Positions 40,599 to 53,282 of a stretch of 64,000 bases of DNA are shown here, piece after piece. The notes below the pieces were generated by a model. That model was given only the letters and a program-made list of their open reading frames with translations. It made no database searches and was not told the origin of the DNA. Where the stretch lies: positions 28,285,441-28,349,440 of the forward strand of contig OX421506.1 of assembly GCA_949126835.1 (NCBI GenBank). The letters run 5' to 3'. The translations under genes were made by a program, and so were the position numbers. Each line of letters opens with the position of its first letter. Positions within the stretch are counted from its first letter, which is position 1. The stretch is from Anisus vortex. Taxonomy: Eukaryota; Mollusca; Gastropoda; Planorbidae.

Positions 40599-40807
40599 CA
40601 GTGACGTAGCTAAGGATTTGGGGGCCCGGGGGGGGGGGGCTTGGCCTCTTTAGGGGCCCCTGCAAAAAAAAATAATTTCGGACACTCCTTCGGGGGACCC
40701 TGCAACATTTTTTTTCGGACACTTATTTGGGGGCCCCCCTCAAGTAGGGTCCCGGGGGGACTTTCTAGTTTGGACCCATCCCTCCTCTCCCCTAGCTTAC
40801 GCCACTG
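40599..40807. mobile_element. hAT-type MITE with 8-bp duplication CATATAGC
   Basis: Ends are CAGTGACGTAGCTAAGG and CCTAGCTTACGCCACTG (imperfect inverted). CATATAGC at 40591-40598 and 40808-40815 is perfect. GC-rich interior, 209 bp. Confidence 0.85.
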
Positions 40808-40829
40808 CATATAGCTCAGTAGAAAAACA

Positions 40830-42720
40830 ACAACTGCAATTCACCCGATCTTTATTTCATGTAGGCTAATGTATATTATTTTGCTGTGACCCCCATTCAT
40901 AACATGATTTTAAGTATTTGGTAAGTCAGCTAAAGAGATTTAAGAATGATAATTATTAGCAACTTGTTTTTCTTTTGTGCCCGTCAAAATGACGGAGTAA
41001 CGAATGACTACAAGTTGTTTCAATTTTTTTTTAATTACCTAAATGTATGTTATTGTATGTTTTCTGTTTCTAAAATAAGTTTGTTCGTAACAGTGTAACT
41101 AATGGTAAATTAAATTCTACTGGAACTGATGACGATCATGACTATATAAATGTCTGCAATTTTGAATAGGTCACCGTTGAAGAGCTGTTTTTTTATAGAG
41201 TAAATATTTCTTATCAAACAGACTACAATTTACTCGAAATCGTCCCTCGTTTACCTTAGTTTTATCAGTTTTATTTTTTACCGCCAAAAGTGAATCGCCA
41301 CGAAATAGGAATTTTTATTATAAATTAAATATGTTCGCATTTGGGGCATACAAATTCTGTTCAAGGTACTGTGAATGCGTTTTTAAAAACATTATTTGAT
41401 TTAGAGCTTTTAGACATGAACAAAAAATAGTCACCAGTCACCATTACACTCGAATCACCAGTTATAGGCCTAAGTTTACTTGATAAAAAAAGAAAGAAAA
41501 TAATATATATAACATATACAAATATTATTGTGGTTTTTTTTTTCGTCTACACTATGAACTGAGTTTATCGCAAAATTTTTATGAGTACTAAAACTTTAAA
41601 TGTCAAATCGGCGCCACCAAAAGTACCTCCGCGCCTAAACGGTCGCGCCAAACTGATCTATTTGTTGCGACCGTCCGAATACGTTTTTAACATTATTACA
41701 ACCTTTTTAGGCATGAAAAAAAAACACGTTACTGACCATTACACTTGTATTAATCAATATATAAAAGACATAATAATTAATATTATATATACAAAAAAGA
41801 CAAACGAGACATTACAAAAATCATATTATCGCTATTGTATATTCGATTATACACACGATAGAGTGAAGCGCAAAGAGGAAAGTCATTTCGGAATTATTTT
41901 TCCGATTAAGATGTCAATAAATATATCCACTTCGTTATCGTCCTATATAATTCATTGTATAATATCATAATCAATTCAGATATTAACTGATGTTCTCAAT
42001 AGTGATGAATAAATTAAAATATTTGGTTACTATTAGCCTACTTAAAATGATTAAGTAGATCTAAACACGAAGTAAGGAAAAAAAAACACGTGCAGACGGT
42101 TCAAGTCTAATGATTTGATAAAATTAACGTCATAAGCTAGTATTTTTAAAAGTAAAACATTCAAACTCTCTAAGTTTAAGCCCAATTATTGCGCTGCGTA
42201 ACTTTTGGAGAAAAAAAAGCCAAGCTTCGCCTGGTTAATAACCAACAGAATGCAAGGTGAATTGGGGAAACCCGATAAGACCTCGACAATGGTTGTTGAT
42301 GGCTTTATGTACTTGCATAATTGGATATATTTTTATATATATATATATAATCAACACATTCATGATGTGATAATGTGAAAACAAAAATCTTTTGGATTAC
42401 ATTTCCAATTAACACATTTAATTTTTTTGCCAATCGGTCAAACGGTCTAGCACAAACATATTATATAAAATATATATAAACAAACTCAATGAAATATATA
42501 CATTGATGATTATTGTCACACTAAGTCACATACATTTATTTATGCATTAACAGCACATTTATTTTTAGTATTGTAAAAAAAAACAAAAAAAACTCAAAAG
42601 CAACAATAGGTCTAACCTTTTCAATAAGTCACGGGTGACAGATCCATTGAACTTTCGGTTACTGTATTTACAAAGGCAACCTTTGTTGTAGAAACAAAAT
42701 AATTTATTGCAACGTCAACA
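40830..42720. other. AT-rich repeats, no gene
   Basis: Two related blocks (41270-41460 and 41560-41770) share 'cgtttttaa.a.cattatt...ttta..acatgaa' text, so the 129-codon open frame at 41581 lies in an old repeat. A dispersed repeat piece ('gcccgtcaaaatgacgg') is at about 40980. Confidence 0.4.
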
Positions 42721-42729
42721 TCAAATTCT

Positions 42730-43520
42730 TGCCATTCAGAAATGAATAAAGGATATACATATTTTTGTAAGGAATACGTTTTTAATATCGAAAGAGGGTA
42801 TCCAAAAATAATGCACTGTGCCCAAACCCTTCAAGAAGCACAGATCACGTTAAACACAATTAAAAGGTTAATAGATGATTTGCTCAAAGGACTGGATAGT
42901 AATAACAAAATTGAGGCTAGGCATAGTTTATAGGACATTAAATACAGAAAAAGATAGTGAACCCTTACAAAAATAACATCATTTAAAACATTAATAAAGA
43001 TGCAAAGACTAGACTCGGACCACGGTTGAGCGTAGGACGCAATAATTTTCTTTATAGAAGGAGCCTCTGTGATATATAAGATAAGATAAAAGTATCTAGA
43101 TCAATTAGAGAAATGGGAGTCTAACTGGAGTTTGTGTTCCACCTGAAAAGTGTCATTTTGCTAAGAGCATCAAAGAGAAAAATAAATACAAACTAGATGA
43201 AAATCCACATATAAATGCAGTAATTAAACATTAAAACAAAACATATGGCTTTATAAAAAGGAACTTTTACAAATATAATTAAAAAAAAACATTACTGAGA
43301 TCTTTACTAGAATATGCATCTTTTTTATGTGGGAGCCATCCATTAGAGAAGACATTAATACATAGAAACAAATTCTGAAATGAGCTGCAAGGTTCATTAC
43401 TAGTGAATATTTATAACTGAGAAGTGTAACCTGAAAAGTTCAATAACTAAACTTAGAAACACTAGATGACATGAGGACAAAGAGTTATGTAGTAATGATG
43501 CATGACGCATTAAATTATAA
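42730..43520 (+). mobile_element. CR1/Jockey-like LINE fragments
   Basis: Decayed copies related to 46765-48075 in the opposite orientation: 'acacaattaaaaggttaatagatgatttgctcaaagg', 'tgggagtctaactggagttt', and the 3' tail 'gcaaagactagactcggaccacgg'. Confidence 0.6.
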
Positions 43521-43539
43521 CCTTGAAATACAACACAAT

Positions 43540-43810
43540 AACAATCTGCACAGGTAGTCTCTGTGATCTGTGTGCCCTCTCGCAGATTTTTCCGCCAGAA
43601 GGCGCGTTACTCGGAAAGGTTCTCCCAGGATTTGTTGTCCATGCGCGCCAGAAGCATGACTTTTTTTTTCTATTTAAACCCCTGGCAAGTGCGACGTGCT
43701 ACCCGCTATACAGCAGGGCTCTGGAGATACGTTCGGACCCAGTTCTGTGGACATGGCCTATCCACCGCAGGTGCCTCTCACTCAGAATTGTGTTATGCTT
43801 AGCTTGTTGC
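43540..43810 (-). mobile_element. LINE ORF2 C-terminal fragment
   Basis: Minus-sense translation contains 'LSERHLRWIGHVHRTGSERI', the standard tail of non-LTR ORF2, followed by a truncated basic region. Confidence 0.6.
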
Positions 43811-44039
43811 TTTTTCCATTTGTAATTCTATCTGACCATCTTATGTGGCGGAACTCACACAAACATCTCAAGTAAGACCAATTGAGCTGCTTTGTTTGCT
43901 TAACGAGGTAGACCAGGTCTCTCTCTTCCAAAGAGGAGTGTACAGAGCACGCATGCATGCTACACAGAGGTTGTTGTCCCATGGGTGAGTTAGGCGTTTT
44001 TACACACTCTTTGGTTGAGACTATATATAATTATAACCC

Positions 44040-44250
44040 TAATAAGTCAGCTTCAGTTTTCAATGTAAAAAGAACATAAAATTAAAAAGCTTTCTCACAT
44101 TAGTTCGACCTATACTAGACTATGCAACTGACAAGATACCAATAGTTAAATCACTAAACCTAGAAAGAAACACTAGAGGACAGAAGGGCAAAGAGTAAAG
44201 TAGTAATAATATATAAGGCATTAAATTTTAATTTATAAATACAACACGAA
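44040..44250 (+). mobile_element. LINE fragment
   Basis: Matches the reverse-transcriptase tail of the 47-kb LINE ('cattagttcgacctatactagactatgca', 'acactagaggacagaagggcaaagag'). Confidence 0.55.
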
Positions 44251-44924
44251 AACAACATTTATTTTTTTAATTTACCTTAATTCTTAATCCTTTTTTTTTC
44301 AAACACTATGTGTTTTATTTCGAATTACACATAGTCTAGTTAACGTGTTATTCAATGATGAACTAAATAGATCTAGCTGTATATAATTTTTTTTAAATAT
44401 AAACAACGCCAACAGTTGATGGTACACTGTTAGGTGACCCTTGCAGAGGTTGAAGTTAAATTTTAAGAACTTCCGGTAAGAAACTACTTCACTAAAATTG
44501 AGCACTGTTGAATGCATTAAGAAAAAGTAAGTGTTTGAGGCTAGGTTTATTAAAATAGCTTAATCATAATTTATATTTATTTTTGTATACTATGATTCAA
44601 TATAATTATTACTACACTGTTTTTTTTGTTTGTAATGCTAATTTTAATTGTTTACAATTAATAGACCTTTCAGCATCAAATGCATTATTATTTAACATTT
44701 GTTTTTAAACTATGAACATAAAAATATTCATTTACAACGATTGAAATGTAGTCTAAATTTTAAAGTATTGATGAAGTCATTATTGCATCTAACATCTAAC
44801 ACAGCATTGAACTTCATAAAAAGGAACTTTAATAACAACAGTAAACTAAAATTCTATCTCAAAAGTCAAAAGCCAAAGATCTCCATCTTGTCTGCTGCAG
44901 CCCGAGGGGCTTGTTTCTAAGTTC

Positions 44925-45191
44925 TAACTTTTAAGTCCATTTCCACCGATCTTCTCCATGTTTTTTTTGGTCTGACTTTCGATCTCTTCCGTGGCGGGTC
45001 CATCTCAGAGCTGTCATTGGGAGGGAGTCAGCTGACATTCTGCAGATATGCCCCAGCCATCTCCATCTCCTTACTGAGATGCTCTGTGCTAGCGGGACCA
45101 CTCCTGTCATCTCATGTAGGTCCTCCTTTGATATAGTTTTCGGCCAGAAGATGTCTGAGGATGCGTCGTAGACTTTGTGTCTGGAAAACAT
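44925..45191 (-). mobile_element. LINE ORF2 C-terminal fragment
   Basis: Translation includes 'RRWRWLGHICRMSADSLPM' and 'ALRWTRHGRDRKSD', the same domain class as the fragments at 9905 and 43540 but a different family. Confidence 0.65.
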
Positions 45192-45194
45192 CTA

Positions 45195-45825
45195 GTTTTC
45201 TTTTAAATGGCGTTTGTTGTGTTACAGTATTCAGATTTATATAAGAGGTCATATGTCATTAAACCCAATTTGTATGTTAAGACCGTTACTGTCTGTTAAG
45301 ACCGGTGTTGCGATCGTATTGAGTTCCCTGTCAGAGGCATATGGTCCTTATTTAGATTTCTTTAATGTTTTTATTTGAAATAATTCACAAGTCTATAAAA
45401 TATACGATTTAGAAATATCAATCATCATCGCCTTTATTCTTCATTCCACTAGAACGTCTGGTTATCACACTCTGAAGTATCTTTAGCTTTGGCGGGCTTA
45501 TTTATCTCCTTATTTTCACGAGTTTAATAAGCTGTATTCTCAATCATAGTAGAAATAAAACCAGTATTGATCTTTGTATGAAATCACTCGTATGTGACGG
45601 ATTTGAAATAAAAACATAGAACGTTTTTAGCATCAGGTTCGATGACTCTGACACATCAAGGTCGTGTCAAGTATAACTTTCTTTTGATGTAAATAACTGC
45701 CATTTTAGGTGAATTCGGTCTTCACGATTAGATGAGGAGAGTGGGAACTGTAAAGAATTTTATTACATTTCTAAATATAAAAAAAAAAAAAAGATTATTG
45801 TATTTTTAAGACATGCAAAAAACTG
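45195..45825. other. Non-coding stretch
   Basis: No gene recognised. Confidence 0.4.
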
Positions 45826-45828
45826 TAT

Positions 45829-45911
45829 TAGCACGAGTGGGGTTCGAACCCACGCGGAAATAATTCCATTGGATCTTAAGTCCAACGCCTTAACCACTCG
45901 GCCATCGTGCT
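45829..45911 (-). tRNA. tRNA-Leu (anticodon UAA)
   Basis: An 83-nt cloverleaf in minus sense. Acceptor stem AGCACGA pairs with TCGTGCT. A box is GGCCGAGTGGTTAAGGC. The anticodon stem TTGGA/TCCAA encloses loop CTTAAGA (anticodon TAA). A long variable arm is present, as expected for leucine, and the B box is GGTTCGAACCC. No CCA encoded and no mismatches in the stems read, so it is probably a functional nuclear gene. Confidence 0.92.
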
Positions 45912-45924
45912 TGTATACGAATTG

Positions 45925-46759
45925 TTGGAGATGTCTTAACATCATGAATTATATAACACAAGCGATGTCTTAACATGATGAATTATATAACACAAGCGAT
46001 GTCTTAACATCATGAATTATATATAACACAAGCGATGTCTTAAAATCATGAATTATATATAACACAAGCGATGTCTTAAAATCATGAATTATATATAACA
46101 CAAGCGATGTCTTAAAATCATGAATTATATATAACACAAGCGATGTCTTAACATCATGAATTATATATAACACAAGCGATGTCTTAACATCATGAATTAT
46201 ATATAACACAAGCGATGTCTTAAAATCATGAATTATATAACACAAGCGATGTCTTAACATCATGAATTATATAACACAAGCGATGTCTTAACATCATGAA
46301 TTATATAACACAAGCGATGTCTTAACATCATGAATTATATATAACACAAGCGATGTCTTAAAATCATGAATTATATAACACAAGCGATGTCTTAACATCA
46401 TGAATTATATAACACAAGCGATGTCTTAACATCATGAATTATATAACACAAGCGATGTCTTAACATCATGAATTATATAACACAAGCGATGTCTTAACAT
46501 CATGAATTATATAACACAATCGATGTCTTAACATCATGAATTATATAACACAAGCGATGTCTTAACATCATGAATTATATAACACAAGCGATGTCTTAAC
46601 ATCATGAATTATATAACACAAGCGATGTCTTAACATCAAGAATTATATAACACAAGCGATGTCTTAACATCATGAATTATATAACACAAGCGATGTCTTA
46701 ACATCATGAATTATATAACACAAGCGATGTCTTAACATCATGAATTATATAACACAAGC
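45925..46759. repeat. 34-36-bp minisatellite, about 24 copies
   Basis: Unit 'gatgtcttaacatcatgaattatataacacaagc', with a TA length variant (ATATATAA) and an AAAATC/ACATC variant in blocks. Begins about 15 bp from the tRNA 5' end. Confidence 0.95.
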
Positions 46760-46764
46760 TAAAT

Positions 46765-48075
46765 TCTCCGGCGTCGCCCGAGAAAAATAAACTTATCTTA
46801 TCTTATACATTACAGACGCTCCTTCTATAAAGAAGATTATTGCGTCCTACGCTCATCCGTGGTCCGAGTCTAGTCTTGCATTTTTATTGATGTTTTAAAT
46901 GTTATTAAGTTACTGGTTTTCCTGGTTTGTTCAGGCAACCCATTCCATGCCCGAATGCCACTCGGGAAGAAAGAGTACTTATATGCATTTGTTCTATAAG
47001 GGACAAGGAAAGTGTTTTTGTCTTTATGTTTATCTGAGCTTTGCAACAGGTTGTTATTGTGTTGTATTTCTAAATTAGAGTTTAATGCCTTATGTATTAT
47101 TACTACTTTACTCTTTGCCCTTCTGTCTTCTAGTGTTTCTAGGTTTAATGATTTGACTAATGGTGTTAGCCTACTCTTGTTAATTGGGAATATTCGCTAG
47201 TTATGAACCTTGCAGCTCTTTTTTGAATTTGTTCTAATTTTTTTAATGTTTTCTTTAGTTGATGGGATGGGCCCCATACTGATGCTGCATATTCTAGTAT
47301 AGGCCTAACTAATGTGAGATAGCATTTTAGTTTTATGTTCTTACATTTGTAAAAGTTTCTTTTTATGAATCCTAATGTTTTGTTTGATTTTTTAATTACT
47401 TCATCAATATGAGGGTTCCAAGATAACTTGTCATTTATTATTACTCCTAGATACTTAGCATTGCTAGTTTGAGTTAGTTCTTTACCATGAATGAAGTAGT
47501 TCGCTATTATTTGTTTCTTTTTCTTGGATACCCTTATTAGTTGGCATTTTTCTGGGTGAAAAAGACATACTCCAGTTTGATTCCCATTTTTGTAGTTCAT
47601 CTAGGTGTTTTTGTAGACGTTCACTATCTTTTCCTGTCTTTATTATTCTATAAATTATGCAATCATCGGCAAAGAATCTTACTTTTGTTCCTGTGTTGAT
47701 GCAATTTGGCATATCATTAATATAAATTATAAATAGTAGGGGTCCTAGAACAGTTCCTTGTGGAACTCCTGAGTTTACAGTTATTGGTGATGACTTAGAG
47801 CCATTTATTATCACTGTTTGTTCTCTGCCTATAAGAAAGTACTGAATCCACTGATGTAAGGGACCAGAGATGCCAAAATATTTAAGTTTCTTTAGTAGAC
47901 TAGAATGATGAACTTAATCAAATGCTTTTGAAAAATCTAGTAATATAGCATCAATTTGGTTGTTATTATCTAATCCCTTTGACAAGTCATCTATTAGGCC
48001 TATTAATTGAGTCTCACATGATCTATTTTTCCTGAAGCCATGACCTTTTTGTGCTACAGATAAACATTTCATAAA
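46765..48075 (-). mobile_element. CR1/Jockey-like LINE, reverse-transcriptase part and 3' end
   Basis: Minus-sense translation shows the RT core: 'GVPQGTVLGPLLFIIYINDM', catalytic 'FADDCIIY', then 'NAKYLGVIINDKLSWNPHID' and 'TLVRPILEYAASVWGP'. A frameshift near 47480-47600 and a stop near 47915 show it is dead. The 3' UTR ends with a 'cttatcttatacattaca' tail at about 46790. The 5' half is missing. Confidence 0.88.
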
Positions 48076-48079
48076 CCTC

Positions 48080-49360
48080 AATGAACAGAAAGCTATAGAT
48101 CTAATAATTTTAAAAATATAATTATTATATACTTAAATTATTTACGAATGTAATTTAAAATAAATTGTGTAATCAGGTTAAAAATAGGCAAGTCTCTTTA
48201 TGTAAGAAAATCTAATAGAGTGTATTCCCGGCGTTGCCTATTGAAGGGCACCTAAAATAAAATTATTAGATTTTACTTACTGAAAACATTTTAGGAGAGC
48301 TTTAAGTCATAAAATTCCTTATAATCTTTGAAAGAAAACGAATATTAATGGGGGGGGGGGGGGGAGTAGAATAGACAAAAAAAGAAAGGTATCATTGGTT
48401 TAATAGAGCCCAGGTCGCCCGGATGGCAGCGCAGACGCTAACCACTACGATAGGAAAAAGGCATGTCAGTATTGTCAGAAGCGAGATCGCAAAAGTAAGA
48501 AATGTGACAATAAGGTCACGTGTCTTTAAATTAGCCAATGGGGATCGGATACGACACACACACACACGTTATAATATATAACTTATATATAAGTCATACA
48601 ATTATGTAACTATTATAACTTATATATAGGCTACATCTGTACGCGGCCTTGAGTCACAGATCATGTTATCTAGGTCATGGCGACTTTTATCATTATTCGA
48701 TCTATCGCGCTAAAAATACCAAACCACAAAATGAGAAAAAAATGATGCGCCTATATTATTTTTATGACGAGATAAAAGGAAAAAAATTCATTCGCTTTCA
48801 ATTTACTTTGTAGCAAGCAATGTTTTGTCGTATACGACGTAATTTTACTTTGTAGCGGGCAATGTTTCAATGTTTGCGAATCAACTTTGTGAATTTAAAT
48901 TCGTGTCGTATAGGTCTATGTCTTATAAACTTTGTAGCGGGCAATGTTTAAATTGCCGTATATATTAATTTTGTAGCGGGCGATCTCAATTTAAACGGCA
49001 TGGGTACTTACAGTGTTACTCAGTGCATTTGAAAATTTTTTTAGCCAGTTCGGAGAACTGGGCATCTATGCTAGTATATATAAAAATCTTAAAAGTTGTA
49101 TGTATAAAGGTATATATGTGTGTAAATAACGCATATACTTTTTTTTAAAATCCTGAAGAGAATGACATGAAATTTGGTACAAATAGTATTCGTGTTACTG
49201 TGCTGAACACCGTCAAGGTTTTAAATTTTTTTTATATGACCGCAGCGGTCATTTCGTTAAACAACGGGAATAAAAAGACAAAGAGAGGGGGGAGGGAGAG
49301 ATGGGGAGATAGATAGAAATATGGCTGGCATTTAGACATAAGGACAGTCAGGTAGAAAGA
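48080..49360. other. Non-coding stretch
   Basis: A 'ctttgtagcgggcaatgttt' word recurs three to four times at 48808-48985 with spacing of about 45-60 bp. A G-run lies at 48351-48364. No gene seen. Confidence 0.45.
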
Positions 49361-49469
49361 CAGGTTGATTATTGGACCGAAAGATCATTATATGTAGAGA
49401 GTCGGAGAGATGAATTTTGGGTGGATGAATATAAATGGATGCATGAATATATGGAAAGATAAACAACAG

Positions 49470-49616
49470 ACCGATAGATAAATAGATAGATAGATAGATA
49501 GATAAATAGATAGATGGATAGAAAGTTAGATAAATATATAGATGAATAGATAGATAGATGATAGATAAAAAGATAGATAGATAGACAGATAGATGGATAG
49601 ATAGATATATATATAT

Positions 49617-49676
<60 letters not shown>

Positions 49677-49739
49677 ATAGATAGATGGATAGAAAGATAG
49701 ATAAATATATAGATGAATAGATAGATAGATGATAGATAA

Positions 49740-49829
<90 letters not shown>

Positions 49830-49830
49830 G

Positions 49831-49891
<61 letters not shown>

Positions 49892-49910
49892 GTAGCTGGA
49901 TAGAAAGATA
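49470..49910. repeat. (GATA)n microsatellite with a higher-order duplication
   Basis: GATA/GATG tetranucleotides. A block 'gataaatagatagatggatagaaag..agataaatatatagatgaatag' occurs twice (about 49500 and 49672). Long Ile/Tyr/Leu/Ser open frames are artefacts. Confidence 0.95.
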
Positions 49911-50089
49911 GATAGATAGGTGTGAGTATAAGTCGATAATACGTTCTCAACACAATACAAAAAAAAACATATTTTTTTCAGTCAATAATTTATTTGATTC
50001 ACTCAATTGACGATTTGAAACTATGTTTAATCTTACCAATGAATGTCTACAGTCATGCCGAAAACCTCAGCATGAATCCAACCTGTAAG

Positions 50090-50575
50090 ATTAGGCTGAA
50101 TTTACAAACAATGCTAAGTTAATACTAGTAACCTTAGACTAAATATTTACACAGCATGCTAAATTAATAATAGTAACATTAGACTGAATATTTACACACC
50201 ATGCTAAGTTAATACTAGTAACGTTAGACTGAATATTTACAAACCATGCTAAGTTATTACTAGTAACATTAGACTGAATTTACACACCTTGCTAAGTACT
50301 AGTAACATTAGACTATATTTACACACCTTGCTAAGTTAATACTAGTAACATTAGACTGAATTTACACACCATGCTAAGTTATTTCTAGTAACATTGAACT
50401 GAATTTACACACCATGTTAAGTTAGTAATACTAACATTAGACTGAATTTACACACCATGCTAAGTAAATACTAGTAGCATTAGACTGAATTTACACACCA
50501 TGGTAAGTTAAAACTAGTAACATTAGACTGAATTTACACACCATGGTAAGTTAAAACTAGGTATAATAGTGTTCT
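50090..50575. repeat. About 43-bp tandem repeat, 11 copies
   Basis: Unit 'gctaagttaatactagtaacattagactgaatttacacaccat' with small indels. Confidence 0.9.
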
Positions 50576-50612
50576 TTCTTTTGTGCTTTTTTAAAGTTAG
50601 TTTTAAACTTAC

Positions 50613-50634
50613 CACGTTTAGCCAGTTGTGAACC
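50613..50634 (-). CDS. Candidate exon E7 of a second multi-exon gene
   Basis: 22 bp, phase 0-1 (GSQLAKR), between acceptor ..catttcag and donor G|GTAAGT. Small, so support comes mainly from phase agreement with E6. Confidence 0.35.
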
Positions 50635-50649
50635 CTGAAATGAGAGATT

Positions 50650-51210
50650 AATAATTGTTCGTATATTTTGTATTTCCTAATTTGATTTTGCATATTTGTC
50701 AATGAAAAACTATTCTCAAACTCACTATCCCTATATATATTTTCGCGTATCGTGCAACTCGACGTGGTGACTACCACATAATCCGCTGATACAACATACA
50801 ATCAAATGAAGTTTCTACCAAAAAAAAAAGTTTGTACATGAAGCTTCATCGTTAAATTAGATATTCACATTGACTTCCCGCATTATTGACTTGACGTTAA
50901 GTTATATTAAACCATCTTAAGATGCAATTTTTTTTTTAAGAAGACCTAGCGAATGGAATCTTTGGGGCGACATCAGTAATTCCCACACTCTTATCTTATA
51001 TGTTACCAAAGCTCCGTCTGTACAGAATTTTTTTTTAAAGAGAGCGTTGTTTCGATATTTAATGGATACTTATTTAGCTCTTTTTTTTTTTATATAAAAA
51101 AAAAACGTCACGCGTGTCACGTTCCAGTGGTTTACGATTTTTGCAGATTTTGTTTTGATTTAGTATTTTTAAAAACAAAACAACAGTTGCTATGCTTTTC
51201 TTGACGTCAC
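50650..51210. other. Intron-like spacer with poly-A/T tracts
   Basis: No coding signal recognised. Confidence 0.4.
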
Positions 51211-51214
51211 TCAC

Positions 51215-51243
51215 CTCCGTTGCTGAGCGTGAGACAAATAGAT
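51215..51243 (-). CDS. Candidate exon E6 of a second multi-exon gene
   Basis: 29 bp, phase 1-0 (DLFVSRSATE), with acceptor ..tatatttcag and donor GAG|GTGAGT. Confidence 0.35.
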
Positions 51244-51479
51244 CTGAAATATAAACAGCAATATTATAAAGAAATTTCCTTTGGTGAATATAAAATAATA
51301 AAATAACACTTTAATTATATTTTTAAAAAAAAACAACGACTATCGAAAAACAAAAGGTCCACTCGTCAGCCTACAAGCCCGACCCACAAGTAAAACGGAA
51401 TGTAATTGGTAAAACGAACATTTTTTATGAATGCATTGGGTGGAAATTCTCTGAAAAGAGGTTAGTTTAGAAGGGTCAA

Positions 51480-51605
51480 TCCCGGAGAGGGCACACCACG
51501 TCGGTAACCACGGTGAAAAAAAAAAGGTTGTTTCCTCGTGTTTTCGTGGTTTCACTTTTTTTTCCCCAGTCGATACGACGTGGTGTGCCCGCTGGGGTGT
51601 TGGCT
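51480..51605. repeat. Imperfect inverted repeat ('gggcacaccacgtcg'/'cgacgtggtgtgccc')
   Basis: Arms at about 51488-51504 and 51576-51592. The right arm recurs at 59500-59520 with 'gcccgctggggg'. Probably a MITE relic. Confidence 0.5.
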
Positions 51606-51609
51606 CTGA

Positions 51610-52110
51610 AGATATCTCAGAACTGGGGAGTGATCAATGCTCATATTCAGGCTACAATGGCCGAATGAGAGAAAATATAATCTATGAAAATCGGACGGCA
51701 AGATAGGAAACCTTCAGCCCACTGGAGCTGGGAGTCAACATTCTAATAGTCAACACTTGAAAAGTAGTTGTCAAGGTAACAACTCAATTAATACGTAATT
51801 TTTTTTTATAAACTTAGGCCTGTTGATAATTACCATATATTAAAGTTCTAAACTGAGCGCCATATCAGAATGATCTCCCTATGAAATGCTTTCAATAAAA
51901 AAAGAACAAAAACTAAATACGAAAATATATTATGTTCTCACTACAGTTTTTATTGTAATAGTGTTCGTTTTTTTTTTCTTTCTCTTTTAACAAAACATAT
52001 TGTAATCATTCGTTTCTCCGTCATTTTGACGGGCATAACCACTAGTATATTGATAATATTAATGTCTGTAGATCTAGTTAACATTTAATTTTATAATCAC
52101 TAGTTATTGT
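51610..52110. other. Intron-like spacer
   Basis: Contains a dispersed repeat piece at about 51995-52050 ('attgtaatcattcgtttct.c.tcattttgacgggcataac') shared with 4490-4550. No gene seen. Confidence 0.4.
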
Positions 52111-52122
52111 GGTTTTACTTAC

Positions 52123-52182
52123 GTGTGTCCTGGGTCAGATCTCTTTTGTAATTTTCATTGACATATTCAATGGCGTGTCCAA
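52123..52182 (-). CDS. Candidate exon E5 of a second multi-exon gene
   Basis: 60 bp, phase 1-1 (VGHAIEYVNENYKRDLTQDT), donor C|GTAAGT, acceptor ..cattgaag. Helical, hydrophilic. Confidence 0.4.
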
Positions 52183-52324
52183 CTTCAATGGGGTAAATGT
52201 GGAAATAAATAATTATTATTTAGCTTTTTAAGATTATAAAGGCATATTATCTCCTGCGTGCTTACAAAAACGACTTTAAGTTATCTAAGCAAAGCCGTCG
52301 TTTATTGTCTAATCCTACATTTTA

Positions 52325-52525
52325 AAAATCGAAACAGTAGAGGACAACCTGTTGCAATGCTCAGATAAACATAAAGACATTTTGCGAGAACAAATTTATA
52401 TAAATACTCTTTCTTCCCGAGTGGCATTCGGGCATGGAATGGGTTGCCTGAACAAACCAGGAAAACCAGTAACTTAACATCATTTAAAGCATTAATAAAA
52501 ATGCAAGACTAGACTCGGACCACTC
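52325..52525 (+). mobile_element. LINE 3'-end fragment
   Basis: 'ctctttcttcccgagtggcattcgggcatgg...gcaagactagactcggaccac' matches the 3' end of the 47-kb LINE in reverse complement. Confidence 0.7.
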
Positions 52526-52815
52526 GGGAAGAAAGAGTACTTATATGCATTTTTTTCTCGCATAAGGAATAAGGAAAGAGTTTTTGTCTTTATGTTTATC
52601 TGAGCATTGCAACAGACTGTTATTGGGTTGTATTTCTAAAGTATAATGCCTTATGTATTATTACTACCTTACTCATTGCATCCTCTAGTATTTCTAGGTT
52701 TAGGGATTAGACTATTGGTGTTACTCTTGTCAGTTGTGAATATTCGCTAGTTATGAACATTACCGCTCTTTTCTGAATTTGCTCTAATTTTTTTTATGTT
52801 ATCTTTAGTTGATAC
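52526..52815 (-). mobile_element. LINE 3'-end fragment, inverted against its neighbour
   Basis: Begins 'tcgggaagaaagagtacttatatgcat' and runs through the decayed RT tail. It lies tail-to-tail with 52325-52525. Confidence 0.65.
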
Positions 52816-53009
52816 ATAGATCTATATTATTACTTATATAGTTTGCCTTTTTGGCATATATTTCTGATCTGTTGGTCTTTAAATTATTTTACTTAAAACT
52901 CCCAACCCATTTTTTTCTTTTACCTCCGCGCCAATGTGCCGGTTCGTACTAACAAAATAGAAACGTGTGATAAAGTTGATTAAAATAAGCATTTAAAAAG
53001 AAGAATTAC

Positions 53010-53084
53010 TTAGATCTGGCATTAAATGGATCAACAAATCAGCCACTTTGCATATTGCTGCCAATACTGCAGAATTGCTGTCAC
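53010..53084 (-). CDS. Candidate exon E4 of a second multi-exon gene
   Basis: 75 bp, phase 1-1, encoding 'DSNSAVLAAICKVADLLIH' and a few more residues; acceptor ..ttttatag, donor A|GTAATT. Confidence 0.45.
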
Positions 53085-53192
53085 CTATAAAAATAAAGAC
53101 AAGCAATTACAACAATATGTCATGTATGTTTAGAAATTGAAGGCCTACATTAATAAAAAAAAATATTAAAGAGATTAAAAACGACTTTTTAC

Positions 53193-53282
53193 CTCCAGAA
53201 TTCTGCGCCTGGGTGGCTAATAGATCTAGAGTCTTCAGGCTGGCGTCGATTTTCTTCACTACGTCAGTTAAACCATCAGCAT
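53193..53282 (-). CDS. Candidate exon E3 of a second multi-exon gene
   Basis: 90 bp, phase 1-1, encoding 'GLTDVVKKIDASLKTLDLL' and flanking residues; acceptor ..tttatttag, donor G|GTAAAA. Amphipathic helix pattern. Confidence 0.5.

Noticed and set aside
41581..41970. 129-codon plus-strand ORF
   Set aside because: Its 5' part lies in a duplicated repeat (related block at 41270) and the composition matches AT-rich intergenic DNA.
49369..49960. 194- and 144-codon minus ORFs rich in Ser-Ile-Tyr-Leu
   Set aside because: Translation of a GATA tetranucleotide repeat.
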